NCBI RefSeq assembly: GCF_900074915.1 | Contig: NZ_LT222319.1 | Span: 1,113,001 to 1,177,000, forward strand | Direction of reading: 5' to 3' | DNA from: Pseudomonas cerasi | GTDB lineage: Bacteria > Pseudomonadota > Gammaproteobacteria > Pseudomonadales > Pseudomonadaceae | DNA length: 64,000 nucleotides | Shown: positions 17,984 through 26,789 of the stretch, piece by piece | Numbering within the stretch: position 1 is the stretch's first letter | Layout of the letters: each line of letters opens with the position of its first letter | The notes under the pieces: generated by a model | What the model saw: the letters and a program-made list of their open reading frames with translations, nothing else | Database searches by the model: none | What the model was told of the DNA's origin: nothing | Made by a program: the position numbers and the translations under genes

Positions 17984-19468
17984 TCAGAAGCGCCAGATGA
18001 CGTCGACAACAGCGCGGTGCATGTAGCTGTCCACGTTGTTCTGATACGCGTCGCCTGGCTTGAAGACACCTGCGCGCAGGCGCACCAGTGCCGAAGGTTC
18101 ATCGAACGACTGGCTCAGCGAAGCCGGCAGCAGGCCTTGCTTGAAGTACTTGGTCACGACCAGGTCCATTTCCTGACCCAGGTCCTTGCTGCCGTCTTCC
18201 AGCGGCAGCGAGCTGAACGTACCGTTCTGGTTGTCGTTCACCGCGTTGATGCCCGAGCCACCGATACCGGTGTTGCCGTCCACGCGACGGAACTTGTGGT
18301 AGATCAGCGACGCGTCGTATTCCTCGTTCATCTGCCAGGAGGCGAACAGCGAGCCGGTTTCCACGTTGGCCATTTCGCCCTGGAAGGCTTCACCGAAACG
18401 GTGGATGCGCGAACGCGTACCGGTCCAGTTGGAGCGGTTACTTTCCAGACCGTTCTGGACGTAGTCCTTGCTGGCGCGCGAGTAGGCGGCGCCGACTTGC
18501 CATTGCGGGTCCAGACGCAGGCGCAGGCCCAGGTCGGTGGCCCAGCCATTCATGTCACGGCTGTTCTTTTCGCCGGCGATGAACTGGTCGTTGGGAGCGG
18601 AGGTCACGCCGATCTCGTCGCGCGTTCCGTTCAGCCAAGTCAGGCTGCCCCAGTAGTTGAGCTGATTGGTGTTGCTGCGATAGTTGTAGGCATCGCTGTC
18701 AGCCTGCAGGCCGACCCAGGTCAGATCGCCATTGGAGGTCTTGTCCAGATCATCCAGCACCTGGCCCTGCGACTTGAGCTTGCCGTCGTCGGCACTGTGG
18801 TGAGCACGGATACCGGCCCAATGGCCTGGTGTCCACTGGTAGCTCACCGAGCCGAACAGGTGCTTGCGATCTTCGTCGTCAGGTGCCAGTTCGGTCAGGT
18901 CGGTGCGGTATTCGCTGAAACGCTGGGCAGCACCCAGTTCAGCGCGCAGCAGCGTGGTATCGAACGACCAGTTGATGGCCTCGATATTGGTGTCGTGCCA
19001 TTGACCGTCGTCGTTACGCAGACGCTGACGACCGACTTTCAGGATCTCGCCAGGGTAGGGCGTGAAACCGCTGTAGCCGATCCAGAACTCACGCAGTGCG
19101 GCGTAGGTCTTGTCGGCTTCGCGCTCGCTGGCCGTGCCACGCGAAGTCTGGGTGCCGCTGCCGTCGCTGTTGCTCTGCTCCAGCGGGTCGGTCTGAATGA
19201 TGTCGGTGGCGGTGACCACCTGGCCCATCGCGTAACCGCTCCAGTCGCCGCGCTCGCCATAGACCCAGGGACGCAGGTCCAGGCCCACACCGTTGACGTC
19301 GCCGCCCGAACGGGTGCCCAGATCGCGATCATCCTCGGCCTGCGCCGTGGCTTTGATTTCGATACCGAAATTTTGCGGTTGTTCGGTCAGCGCTGCCAGT
19401 GTCGGGCAGGCCCACAACAGGGTGAAGCCAAGGCCCATGCCGGCGGCCATCAGGGGATTCAACTTCAT
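17984..19468 (-). CDS. algE: Alginate outer-membrane export porin AlgE
   Basis: A 494-residue outer-membrane beta-barrel that exports alginate. The signal peptide ends near residue 25-26 (ACPTLA). The rest alternates amphipathic strands with aromatic residues, ending in a C-terminal aromatic-terminated strand (VVDVIWRF), the usual beta-barrel assembly signal. An arginine-rich interior suited to a polyanion is expected in AlgE, and many Arg residues are visible. Its start overlaps the algK stop by 4 bp (ATGA), so the two are coupled; AlgK is its periplasmic partner. Confidence 0.95.
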   Translation of the reverse strand: MKLNPLMAAGMGLGFTLLWACPTLAALTEQPQNFGIEIKATAQAEDDRDLGTRSGGDVNGVGLDLRPWVYGERGDWSGYAMGQVVTATDIIQTDPLEQSNSDGSGTQTSRGTASEREADKTYAALREFWIGYSGFTPYPGEILKVGRQRLRNDDGQWHDTNIEAINWSFDTTLLRAELGAAQRFSEYRTDLTELAPDDEDRKHLFGSVSYQWTPGHWAGIRAHHSADDGKLKSQGQVLDDLDKTSNGDLTWVGLQADSDAYNYRSNTNQLNYWGSLTWLNGTRDEIGVTSAPNDQFIAGEKNSRDMNGWATDLGLRLRLDPQWQVGAAYSRASKDYVQNGLESNRSNWTGTRSRIHRFGEAFQGEMANVETGSLFASWQMNEEYDASLIYHKFRRVDGNTGIGGSGINAVNDNQNGTFSSLPLEDGSKDLGQEMDLVVTKYFKQGLLPASLSQSFDEPSALVRLRAGVFKPGDAYQNNVDSYMHRAVVDVIWRF

Positions 19469-20877
19469 AATGCTTCCTCACCGTCTTTTTCTTCTTGCAG
19501 GGCCTGCAATGCCATCGCGTTCTGAGTGGCGTTAGCGCCCCGGACTTTTTGCTCGCGTGCCAACAGGTCTTTGGCGGTGGCGAGCTTTTCAGGCGGCAGT
19601 TGTGTATTGAGGGCCTCGGCAAGCTCGGTCGCTTGCGGGGTCTGACTGGCCAGCGCCAGTTGCGCGAACACCCAGGCGTTGACCGGGTCGGGCATAGTGC
19701 CCTTGCCCTGCGAGAACAGTTGCGCAAGGGCGAAGTCGGCGCTGTTCTGGCCACCACGGGCGGCGGTCAGCAGCTCGTCCACGGCTTTTTGCGAGTAGAC
19801 CTGGCCCAGGTAGCCGCGACGGTAGATCTGACCCAGGTAGTAATGGGCAGAGATTTCCGTGGCGGTGGCTTTCTTCAGGTGCTCCTCGGCCTTGAAGGCA
19901 TCGGGCGTGACCCATTTACCTTCGTAGTACAGGCGTCCAAGCAGCAGCTCGGCGCGAGGCTGGTCTGCCGCGCGGCCGTTGTTCAGGTATTCCATCATCT
20001 TGTTGACGTCACCCAGTTCGGGGAAGTCGTAAAGCAGTTTGGCCAGCGTGACCCACGAGATCGGGTAGCCCGGCGCAACGTTTTCCAGCAATTGCTGAGC
20101 GGTCTTTTCGTCCGGTGTACCGATGGTGGAGTCACCCAGTACACGCGCGACGCTGTCCACACGTTGAGCATTGACGCGGCCAGCGGCGTAGTCGCTCTTG
20201 AGCTTTTCGATCAAGGCCGTGCGCTGCTCGGCCTGGCCACGTGTCTGGTAGACAGTGGCCAGTTCGACGTAGCAGATATCCGTGGCCGACAGCGCCTGTT
20301 TGCAGATGCTCTCGACCTCATCGAGGTGTTGAGCATATGTGCCTTGAGTGCGATACAGCAGCACCTGGGCCAGACCTGCCTCCGGATAACCGGCAGCGCG
20401 CCACTCACTGATCTTCTGCTGCGCATTCACTTCAGGGAAGGTGTGCGGGTATTGCAGATACAGCATCGCCAGCGGGATCAGCGTGCCGGATTCGCCATTG
20501 GCGAAGGCCTTTTTCAGCAGGCCTTCGGCTTCGCGATGTTCGGCTTCGGTAGCGTCGGGCTTGGCAGCCAGCAGACGGCCCAGACGCGACTGCGCCCGGG
20601 GGGAGGTCTGCGCGGCAGCGCGGTAGGTAGCCTCGGCCTGCTTGAGCTGAGCAGGGTCGCGAGTCGCGACCTGAATATCAGCCAGGCCGACTTGCGCGTC
20701 GCTGTAGCCCAGGTCCGCCAGCTGCCGATAGTTCTGCTCCGCCAATGCAGTGTCGCCGTTTTTCAGGGCTTCATTGGCAAGGCGTTGATCAGGCAGGCCG
20801 GCACAGCCGCTCAGGCCGAGCGCGACGGCGAGGCTCAGTAGCGTGGGGGTCGACAGGCGTCGTAGTGGGCTGTTCAT
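19465..20877 (-). CDS. algK: Alginate biosynthesis lipoprotein AlgK
   Basis: A 470-residue outer-membrane lipoprotein made of TPR/Sel1-like helical repeats, which scaffolds the synthase-export complex and helps place AlgE. The lipobox LSGC puts the lipidated cysteine at residue 25. Repeat helices such as [16 protein letters not shown] and [26 protein letters not shown] are seen throughout. Translation is coupled to algE (4-bp overlap) and the gene starts 2 bp after alg44. Confidence 0.95.
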   Translation of the reverse strand: MNSPLRRLSTPTLLSLAVALGLSGCAGLPDQRLANEALKNGDTALAEQNYRQLADLGYSDAQVGLADIQVATRDPAQLKQAEATYRAAAQTSPRAQSRLGRLLAAKPDATEAEHREAEGLLKKAFANGESGTLIPLAMLYLQYPHTFPEVNAQQKISEWRAAGYPEAGLAQVLLYRTQGTYAQHLDEVESICKQALSATDICYVELATVYQTRGQAEQRTALIEKLKSDYAAGRVNAQRVDSVARVLGDSTIGTPDEKTAQQLLENVAPGYPISWVTLAKLLYDFPELGDVNKMMEYLNNGRAADQPRAELLLGRLYYEGKWVTPDAFKAEEHLKKATATEISAHYYLGQIYRRGYLGQVYSQKAVDELLTAARGGQNSADFALAQLFSQGKGTMPDPVNAWVFAQLALASQTPQATELAEALNTQLPPEKLATAKDLLAREQKVRGANATQNAMALQALQEEKDGEEAL

Positions 20878-20879
20878 GG

Positions 20880-22052
20880 TTACAGACCCGCAGCCATTGC
20901 TTTATCGATCAGCCAGTTCACGGACGGGCCGCGATCGCTGACCACTTCGACAGGGCGACCGGCAAGCGAGCTGCTCAGGCTTTCGTCAGGCTTGATCTGC
21001 ACACGGATGTCGGTGGACAGGTCGGCGTCGCTCAGGTTGGTGCTGCTGATGATCTGACCCGTGCGCAGTTTGTCTTCGCCAGCGATCTGGAAGCTGACAC
21101 GTGTGCCTGGCTTGACGTCGTTGAACTGGCGATAGGTGAAGCGAGCTTCAACCGTGGCCGGCGCGTTGCGTGGCACCAGTTGGAAGATCACCTGACCCTT
21201 GGACGCGAACTGATCGTCGGCAACCAGCTGGCGAGCCACGACGCAATCGCACGGGCTGGTCATGGTGCCGCTCATCTGCTTGCCATACAGCTCTTCGATC
21301 TTGGCTGGCTGCAGGTCTTCACCGGTCAGGCTGCCCTTGAGCATTTCCAGCATGCTGGTGTTGAAGGACGCCAGTGGCGCGCCTTTGGCGGCTTCGCCAT
21401 TCTGGGCGACCAGGCTTTGTACGGTACCTTCACGCGGCATGGTCACGTCCATGCTTGGAATGGTGACCAGACCAGCCGATGCATGGCTGACGAAGTACAG
21501 GCCGTAGATCGTCTTGAAGATGAAGCCGAAAGCGGCCAGACCGACAATGAACACGCCCAGGCTGAAGGTCACGGCGCGCAGGCGACCCATGGCGCTCATG
21601 CCGCTGTCCTTGCCCTTTACCTTGCGTGCCTTGGTGAAGTTATCGCGCTGCAGCGTGGCCAGCACTTCGCCCAGGGTGACGACTTCGCCGGACAGGTGCG
21701 AGGTGATCAGGTGGCGCAGGGTAGCGATGTCCTGAGGTTCCAGATTCTGGAACTGGCAACCGATGCGGTTGCTGGCGTTGTCGATCGAGCGCACCTGCAG
21801 ATCGACGTCCATGGCCAGGCCAAGGTTGTCGATGATGAATTGCAGGCGTCCCTTGACGATCTGCCCTTCGCTGAATTTCTGCCCGGACGGAGCAACGAAG
21901 CTCAGGCCACCGGCCGACAGGTCTTCGACACGTACCAGTGGCGCGTTGGGCTGATTATTCAGCAGGCGCAGCTTGGCAGGGATCTTGATCCGCGCGTGTT
22001 GGCGCTGGGCTTCGGATTCATGTACGACGTTCGCATTCACGGCTGTATTCAT
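20880..22052 (-). CDS. alg44: Alginate polymerisation protein Alg44 (PilZ c-di-GMP receptor)
   Basis: A 390-residue inner-membrane protein that activates the Alg8 synthase when c-di-GMP binds. The N-terminal PilZ domain has R17 and R21 (QRQHAR) and D44-L-S46 (DLSAGG), the residues that contact c-di-GMP. One transmembrane helix follows (about residues 160-185), then a periplasmic membrane-fusion-like domain with lipoyl-like strands (VTMPREGTVQSLVAQNGEAA). It is the post-translational switch of the operon and sits directly behind alg8. Confidence 0.96.
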   Translation of the reverse strand: MNTAVNANVVHESEAQRQHARIKIPAKLRLLNNQPNAPLVRVEDLSAGGLSFVAPSGQKFSEGQIVKGRLQFIIDNLGLAMDVDLQVRSIDNASNRIGCQFQNLEPQDIATLRHLITSHLSGEVVTLGEVLATLQRDNFTKARKVKGKDSGMSAMGRLRAVTFSLGVFIVGLAAFGFIFKTIYGLYFVSHASAGLVTIPSMDVTMPREGTVQSLVAQNGEAAKGAPLASFNTSMLEMLKGSLTGEDLQPAKIEELYGKQMSGTMTSPCDCVVARQLVADDQFASKGQVIFQLVPRNAPATVEARFTYRQFNDVKPGTRVSFQIAGEDKLRTGQIISSTNLSDADLSTDIRVQIKPDESLSSSLAGRPVEVVSDRGPSVNWLIDKAMAAGL

Positions 22053-22092
22053 GGCTATTTTTCCTACTTAAGCGATTAATCCGTTGGCCCGG

Positions 22093-23574
22093 TCAAACCA
22101 TCGTCAACAGCACAGCGACGAAGATGGTGCCAGCCGAGAAAGTCATGGTTCGGGACGACCACGTGTTGAACCAGCCCTGAAAGCTGGCCATGTCGCGGCT
22201 TAGTTTGGTGTCCTGGCGAGTCCAGGACTGGCGGTCCAGGCGGAAGAAGACATAGATCTTCATCAGCGCGCCGACGATCTGGTTGTAATAGAGAATGATC
22301 GGGTAGGCAGGCCCGATCCTGTGTCCCGAGAGGGACAGCAGCAGGGTGAGGATCAGACGGGTCATGCCGATCCACAGCAGATACATCAACAGGAACGCGC
22401 CGCCATACTTGAAGCTGGCGATCAGGGCGACGGTCAGACCGAGGATGGAGGTCCACATCGACACACGCTGGTCGAACAGTACGATGCTGGTGAAAATCCC
22501 CAGGCGACGTACGCCCAGACCCAGTGCACGCGAGTTCTGACGCAGGTTGTTGCCGTACCAGCGATACATCAGCTTGCGGCTGGCTTTCAGGAAGCTCTTC
22601 TCGGGCGGGTGTTCCACGGTGTTGATCGCTGCGTCCGGCACGTAGAACGTGTCGTAACCCAGGCGCATCAGGCTGAACCAGCTGGACTTGTCGTCGCCGG
22701 TCAGGAAGCGGAAGGTGCCCAGACGCCAGTGATTGAGCGAGTCGCTTTCCACGTCGGCAATGAACTCGGGGTCGGTTACCACGGTTGCGCGGAACACCGA
22801 CATGCGACCGGTCATGGTCAACACGCGTTTGGACAGGGCCATCGAGCACATGTTGATGTGACGCTGAGCGAAACGCAGCTTGTGCCACTCGCTCATGATG
22901 TAGCCACCACGTACTTCACAGAACTCGTTGGTGGTCAGGCCGCCGACGTTGTCGAACAGCTGGAACCACGGCACGGTCTTGGCGACCACACCTTCGTTGA
23001 GCACGGTGTCGCCGTCGATCACTGCAACCACGGCACGGCTGTCAGGCAAGTGACGCGAGATAGCGCGGAAGCCATAGGCCAGACCGTCGCGCTTGCCGGT
23101 GCCCGGAATGCGTACGAAGTCCAGCTTGACGCGCTCCGGCGGGTTGAACTTCGCCCACATGCTCTTGACCAGCAGCTCATCGGACATTTCCACCAGCGAG
23201 CAGACGATAGTCGTCGGCAGGCCGCAGTCGATGGCTTCGCGGATAACCGAGTTGTAGACCTGTGCGGTGGTCAACGCGTCGATGCGGAAGCTGGTGACCA
23301 TCAGAAACACATGGGACGGGTCTGCTGCACTGCCCAGCTTGCGAACCTTGCGGCGCAAGTGCGGGTAGACGATGTACAGGAAAATCATCCCGCGCACGAA
23401 GTGCGTGATCCCCATCGAGTAGCGCCAGATACCAACGGCGCCAATCAGGAATATAAAGTTCTTCGACTGTGAGTCGAAGATACTGGTAGGCAATGCCGCG
23501 GCAAGGCCCATGAGTAAACTTAAATAGAACAGCCAACCTGCGGCCTGTAACAGGCCGTGCTTGAGCCTCTGCAT
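22093..23574 (-). CDS. alg8: Mannuronan synthase Alg8 (family 2 glycosyltransferase)
   Basis: A 493-residue inner-membrane processive GT2 enzyme that polymerises GDP-mannuronate into polymannuronate. Two N-terminal TM helices precede the catalytic domain, which has DGDTVLNEG (metal and sugar-nucleotide binding) and GDDKSS (acceptor/base region). A YRWYGNN segment corresponds to the Q/RxxRW element, and further TM helices follow. It lies 100 bp downstream of algD; the gap contains a CAAGC-rich repeat. Confidence 0.95.
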   Translation of the reverse strand: MQRLKHGLLQAAGWLFYLSLLMGLAAALPTSIFDSQSKNFIFLIGAVGIWRYSMGITHFVRGMIFLYIVYPHLRRKVRKLGSAADPSHVFLMVTSFRIDALTTAQVYNSVIREAIDCGLPTTIVCSLVEMSDELLVKSMWAKFNPPERVKLDFVRIPGTGKRDGLAYGFRAISRHLPDSRAVVAVIDGDTVLNEGVVAKTVPWFQLFDNVGGLTTNEFCEVRGGYIMSEWHKLRFAQRHINMCSMALSKRVLTMTGRMSVFRATVVTDPEFIADVESDSLNHWRLGTFRFLTGDDKSSWFSLMRLGYDTFYVPDAAINTVEHPPEKSFLKASRKLMYRWYGNNLRQNSRALGLGVRRLGIFTSIVLFDQRVSMWTSILGLTVALIASFKYGGAFLLMYLLWIGMTRLILTLLLSLSGHRIGPAYPIILYYNQIVGALMKIYVFFRLDRQSWTRQDTKLSRDMASFQGWFNTWSSRTMTFSAGTIFVAVLLTMV

Positions 23575-23584
23575 AATCGTATCC

Positions 23585-23672
23585 CTAAGTCAGTTGCGAG
23601 CCTCAAGCCCCAGGCTGCAAGCACATTGCTTGAGCCTGTGGCCTGGAGCCTGGCGCTTGTGGCTTGCGGCTG
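23585..23672. repeat. CAAGC-rich imperfect inverted repeats between algD and alg8
   Basis: The gap is built of variants of CAAGC and GCCTGG words in both orientations (for example GAGCCTCAAGCCCCAGGCT facing TTGAGCCTGTGGCCTGG), giving an RNA that can fold extensively. Similar GCTTGCAGC-rich runs are common between Pseudomonas genes. A folded spacer here could shape the relative yield of algD and alg8. Confidence 0.6.
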
Positions 23673-23674
23673 AT

Positions 23675-24991
23675 TTACCAGCAGATACCTTCGGCACGAC
23701 CGTCTTCGCTGGTGGCGTTGGCCATGAAGCCCACCAGATCGATGACGCGCTTGCCTTCAGGGGTCTTGTTGGCGAGGGCGCGGAAACGCTCATCGCGGTT
23801 GCCGAGGATGATGACGTCGGAGTCATTGATGACTTGGTCGAAGTCCGAGTTCAGCAGCGAGGAAACGTGCGGAATCTTGGATTCGATGTAGTCCTTGTTG
23901 GCACCGTGAACGCGTGCATATTCAACGTTGCTGTCGAAGATGCTCAGGTCGAAGCCCTTGCCGATCAGCATTTCGGCCAGCTCTACCAGCGGGCTTTCAC
24001 GCAGATCGTCAGTACCGGCCTTGAAGCTCAGGCCCAGCAGTGCAACCTTGCGGGTGTCGTAGCTGGCAACCATGTCGAAAGCGTTCTGTACTTGCGACGT
24101 GTTACTGCGCATCAGCGAGTTGAGCAGGGGAGCTTCAACGTCCAGGCTGCCGGCGCGGTAGGTCAGGGCACGAACGTCTTTCGGCAGGCAGGAGCCGCCG
24201 AATGCGAAGCCAGGGCGCATGTAGTACTGGGACAGGTTCAGCGCCTTGTCCTGGCAGACAACGTCCATCACTTCACGGCCATCGACGCCGACGGCCTTGG
24301 CAATGTTGCCGATTTCGTTGGCGAAAGTAACCTTGGTGGCGTGCCACACGTTGCAGGTATACTTGATCATCTCGGCAACAGCGATGTCCTTGCGGATGAT
24401 CGGTGCATCGAGTTCTTCGTACAGCGATTGCAGAACGTCGCCCGACGCTTTGTCGAACTCGCCGATCACGGTCATTGGCGGCAGGTCGTAGTCCTTGATC
24501 GCAGTACTTTCGCGCAGGAACTCAGGGTTGACGGCAACGCCGAAGTCAACACCGGCTTTCTTGCCGGAGCAGTCTTCCAGAATCGGGATAACGACGTTGG
24601 CAACAGTGCCCGGCAGTACGGTACTGCGAACCACGATAGTGTGGCGAGTGGCTTTGTCACGCAGGACATAACCGATTTCGCGGCACACCGATTCAATGTA
24701 ATCCAGTTCCAGATCGCCGTTCTTCTTGCTCGGCGTACCGACGCAGATCATCGACAGGTCGGTGGCGCGAATGGCTTCGGCGAAGTCTGTAGTGCCGCGC
24801 AGTTTTCCGGTACTGATACCTTTCTGCAACAGCTCTTCCAGACCCGGTTCAACGATAGGTGATTTGCCGTTGTTGATCAGGTCGATCTTGGTGCTGGAAA
24901 TATCCACACCAACTACTTCGTGACCGCGGGCAGACAGGCAACCGGCACAGACTGCACCGACGTAACCCAAACCAAATATGCTGATACGCAT
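23675..24991 (-). CDS. algD: GDP-mannose 6-dehydrogenase AlgD
   Basis: A 438-residue cytosolic enzyme that oxidises GDP-mannose to GDP-mannuronate with two NAD+, the committed step of alginate synthesis. The N-terminal Rossmann motif GLGYVG is at residues 7-12. The catalytic cysteine is C268 in GGSCLPKD, and the C-terminal UDP/GDP-binding domain is complete. A good ribosome site (GAGGAG) precedes the ATG. It is the first gene of the operon, reached by a leader of roughly 475 nt from the AlgU-type promoter at 25471-25500. Confidence 0.97.
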   Translation of the reverse strand: MRISIFGLGYVGAVCAGCLSARGHEVVGVDISSTKIDLINNGKSPIVEPGLEELLQKGISTGKLRGTTDFAEAIRATDLSMICVGTPSKKNGDLELDYIESVCREIGYVLRDKATRHTIVVRSTVLPGTVANVVIPILEDCSGKKAGVDFGVAVNPEFLRESTAIKDYDLPPMTVIGEFDKASGDVLQSLYEELDAPIIRKDIAVAEMIKYTCNVWHATKVTFANEIGNIAKAVGVDGREVMDVVCQDKALNLSQYYMRPGFAFGGSCLPKDVRALTYRAGSLDVEAPLLNSLMRSNTSQVQNAFDMVASYDTRKVALLGLSFKAGTDDLRESPLVELAEMLIGKGFDLSIFDSNVEYARVHGANKDYIESKIPHVSSLLNSDFDQVINDSDVIILGNRDERFRALANKTPEGKRVIDLVGFMANATSEDGRAEGICW

Positions 24992-25427
24992 CGTATTCTC
25001 CTCGATTTTTCACGCCACAAATTGGCTGGATATTAATTTTGGCCAGCAGATGTCACGCGCCATCCCTCACGGCTAACAACGCCGTGGAACTAACGCAGGC
25101 ATATTTAATGAGTGAGTGCCCAAAACAAGTAAGGCGAACTCAAATGACACTAAGTGCAAGCGGCAAGTAACCTGTCCGTTCGGTCAGGGCCTTGCTCTCC
25201 TTGGATGCAGTAAACCACTCCTTGTTCGACGATTGACGGCGGACCTCGGTAAGCATGCCTCTGGCGCAAGCCAGGGCCGTCCTGTTCGAATCCTGCGCAT
25301 CACACCGGTTCGGCGCTTCGCCTGTCTACAACATCAACTAGTGATGTGAGTTTAGTTCTGGTACCTGACGCCAGGATCACGTGGGCCTGGCTTCCTTGTC
25401 GGTAACTTCCCGTTTTTCGAGGCGACC

Positions 25428-25445
25428 TGTAAGTGATCTCTTACA
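25428..25445. promoter_or_regulatory. 18-bp palindrome in the algD leader
   Basis: TGTAAGTGATCTCTTACA is symmetrical except for one central pair and lies about 20-40 nt downstream of the predicted start of transcription. It could be a DNA operator or the stem of a leader hairpin. Confidence 0.45.
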
Positions 25446-25470
25446 CGTCAGCCCAGAATTGTTACGGGAT

Positions 25471-25500
25471 GTAGGAGCGTATGAATTCGTATTTAGTTCC
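25471..25500 (-). promoter_or_regulatory. AlgU (sigma-22/sigma-E type) promoter of the alginate operon
   Basis: On the minus strand, GGAACT at 25500-25495 is followed by an 18-nt spacer and TCCTAC at 25476-25471. The P. aeruginosa algD promoter, as I remember it, has GGAACT, the same 18-nt distance and TCCTATC, so both boxes and spacing agree. Transcription should start near 25464, giving a leader of roughly 475 nt. Confidence 0.8.
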
Positions 25501-25770
25501 TGGCCACTCGTCCTGATTTGCAGATTTTGCGGTATCCGATTTGTCACAGGGAGGGTATCGAGATGATGGCTTTTTTCGTAAAAGCCTCGATTCACGAGGG
25601 GTGTAGAGGGGTGAATATGAAAGTGCCACTACTGTAAAAAGCTGAAACGCCACTAGTTAAAAAAAATGGATTTTTTTTTAAGAAAAAATCGCACGTGAGT
25701 GGCGAGTCGAAAAGTTGACGTTTGTCTGGCGTCATGAAGTTGGCATTTGGTGTTGGATCGTAGGACAGGC

Positions 25771-25794
25771 CGTGTAACAGCGCTCTGTTACACG
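25771..25794. promoter_or_regulatory. Perfect 10-bp inverted repeat between yaaA and algD promoter
   Basis: CGTGTAACAG-CGCT-CTGTTACACG. It begins 14 bp past the yaaA stop. Neither strand has a T-tract after it, so it may be a weak terminator of yaaA or an operator far upstream of algD. Confidence 0.5.
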
Positions 25795-25807
25795 ACGGTT
25801 ACATCAT

Positions 25808-26587
25808 CTAGTGTTCTGCGATGTTGCGCAAAAACACCAACTTGTCAGGGGTCGACTGTTCGCGGTTGTAACGATAGCCCTGTGCATCGAACGCTTGTAA
25901 TGCTTCGGGATCATTGATGCGCTCTTCTATAACGAAGCGGCTCATCATGCCGCGTGCTTTTTTCGCATAGAAGCTGATGATCCTGTACTGGCCGTTCTTG
26001 AAGTCCTTGAACTCGGTGTCGATGATCCTTGCCTTGAGCGACGAACGTTTGACGGCAGAGAAGTATTCAGTCGAGGCCAGGTTGAGCAGCAGGTCGTCGC
26101 CCTGGTCTGCCAGCGCTTCATTCAGCCATTCGCTGATCCGCGTGCCCCAGAAGGCGTAGAGGTCCTTGCCGCGAGCGTTGGCCAGCCGGGTGCCCATTTC
26201 CAGCCGGTAGGGCTGCATCAGGTCCAGTGGACGCAACAGGCCGTACAGACCTGACAGCATGCGCAAGTGGCCCTGCGCGTAGTCGAGCTGCGTTTCGCTC
26301 AGCGTTTCCGCTTCCAGGCCCGTATAGACGTCACCCTTGAAGGCCAGCAGTGCCTGCTTGGCGTTGTCGAGGGTGAAGTCCGGGTTCCAGCTGCCAAAGC
26401 GTGCCGCGTTCAATCCGGCCAGCTTGTCGGACAGGTGCATCAGTTCGCTGATCTGCGCCGGCGTCAGTTCACGCAGCTGTTCGATCAACACCCGGGAATG
26501 GTCCAGGTACTGCGGCTGAGTGAAGCGGCCGGTCGTGGGCGGTGTCTCGAAATCGAGGGTTTTTGCCGGGGAAATCACCATCAGCAT
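25808..26587 (-). CDS. yaaA: YaaA/DUF328 family peroxide-stress protein
   Basis: A 259-residue cytosolic protein of the UPF0246 (YaaA) family, which in E. coli limits intracellular iron and oxidative DNA damage during peroxide stress. The family's opening [17 protein letters not shown] and the motif [20 protein letters not shown] (residues ~114-133) are present, as is the C-terminal [13 protein letters not shown]. Full length. It is transcribed toward the algD promoter region and appears monocistronic. Confidence 0.92.
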   Translation of the reverse strand: MLMVISPAKTLDFETPPTTGRFTQPQYLDHSRVLIEQLRELTPAQISELMHLSDKLAGLNAARFGSWNPDFTLDNAKQALLAFKGDVYTGLEAETLSETQLDYAQGHLRMLSGLYGLLRPLDLMQPYRLEMGTRLANARGKDLYAFWGTRISEWLNEALADQGDDLLLNLASTEYFSAVKRSSLKARIIDTEFKDFKNGQYRIISFYAKKARGMMSRFVIEERINDPEALQAFDAQGYRYNREQSTPDKLVFLRNIAEH

Positions 26588-26789
26588 GAAATCGTCTCCT
26601 TTTATCGTCCGTGGATTCTAGGGGCTGACAGCCTGCGACTCCAGCTATGGTGGCGATAGAGACCGCTCCGCGGGTGATGCCAGCATGACCTGCTGCTTTG
26701 TATGCGCGCCGACATAAGAAGCCCGGTGCATATCAGCTATAGTGGCGCGCTGGTCATGACGTTAATGGTTGATCGAGAGGACATCGGGT

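Larger units (their letters stand above)
24992..25807 (-). other. algD upstream region (leader, promoter and distal regulatory DNA)
   Basis: This is 816 bp with no credible gene. From algD outward it holds the mRNA leader (24992 to about 25465), an 18-bp leader palindrome (25428-25445) and an AlgU-type promoter (25471-25500). Beyond these are an A/T-tract segment (about 25658-25690) likely to be bent, and a perfect 10-bp inverted repeat next to yaaA (25771-25794). AT content is visibly higher than in the flanking genes, as expected for a heavily regulated promoter. Confidence 0.75.

Noticed and set aside
25176..25185. CCGTTCGGTC as an AlgR site for algD
   Set aside because: It resembles the AlgR core but lies deep in the transcribed leader, some 280 bp downstream of the predicted start, and the match is partial.
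25364..25375. CCTGACGCCAGG in the algD leader and CTGGCGTCA near 25725 as paired regulator sites
   Set aside because: The shared word is short, the two copies are in opposite orientation about 360 bp apart, and I know of no regulator with this recognition sequence at algD.
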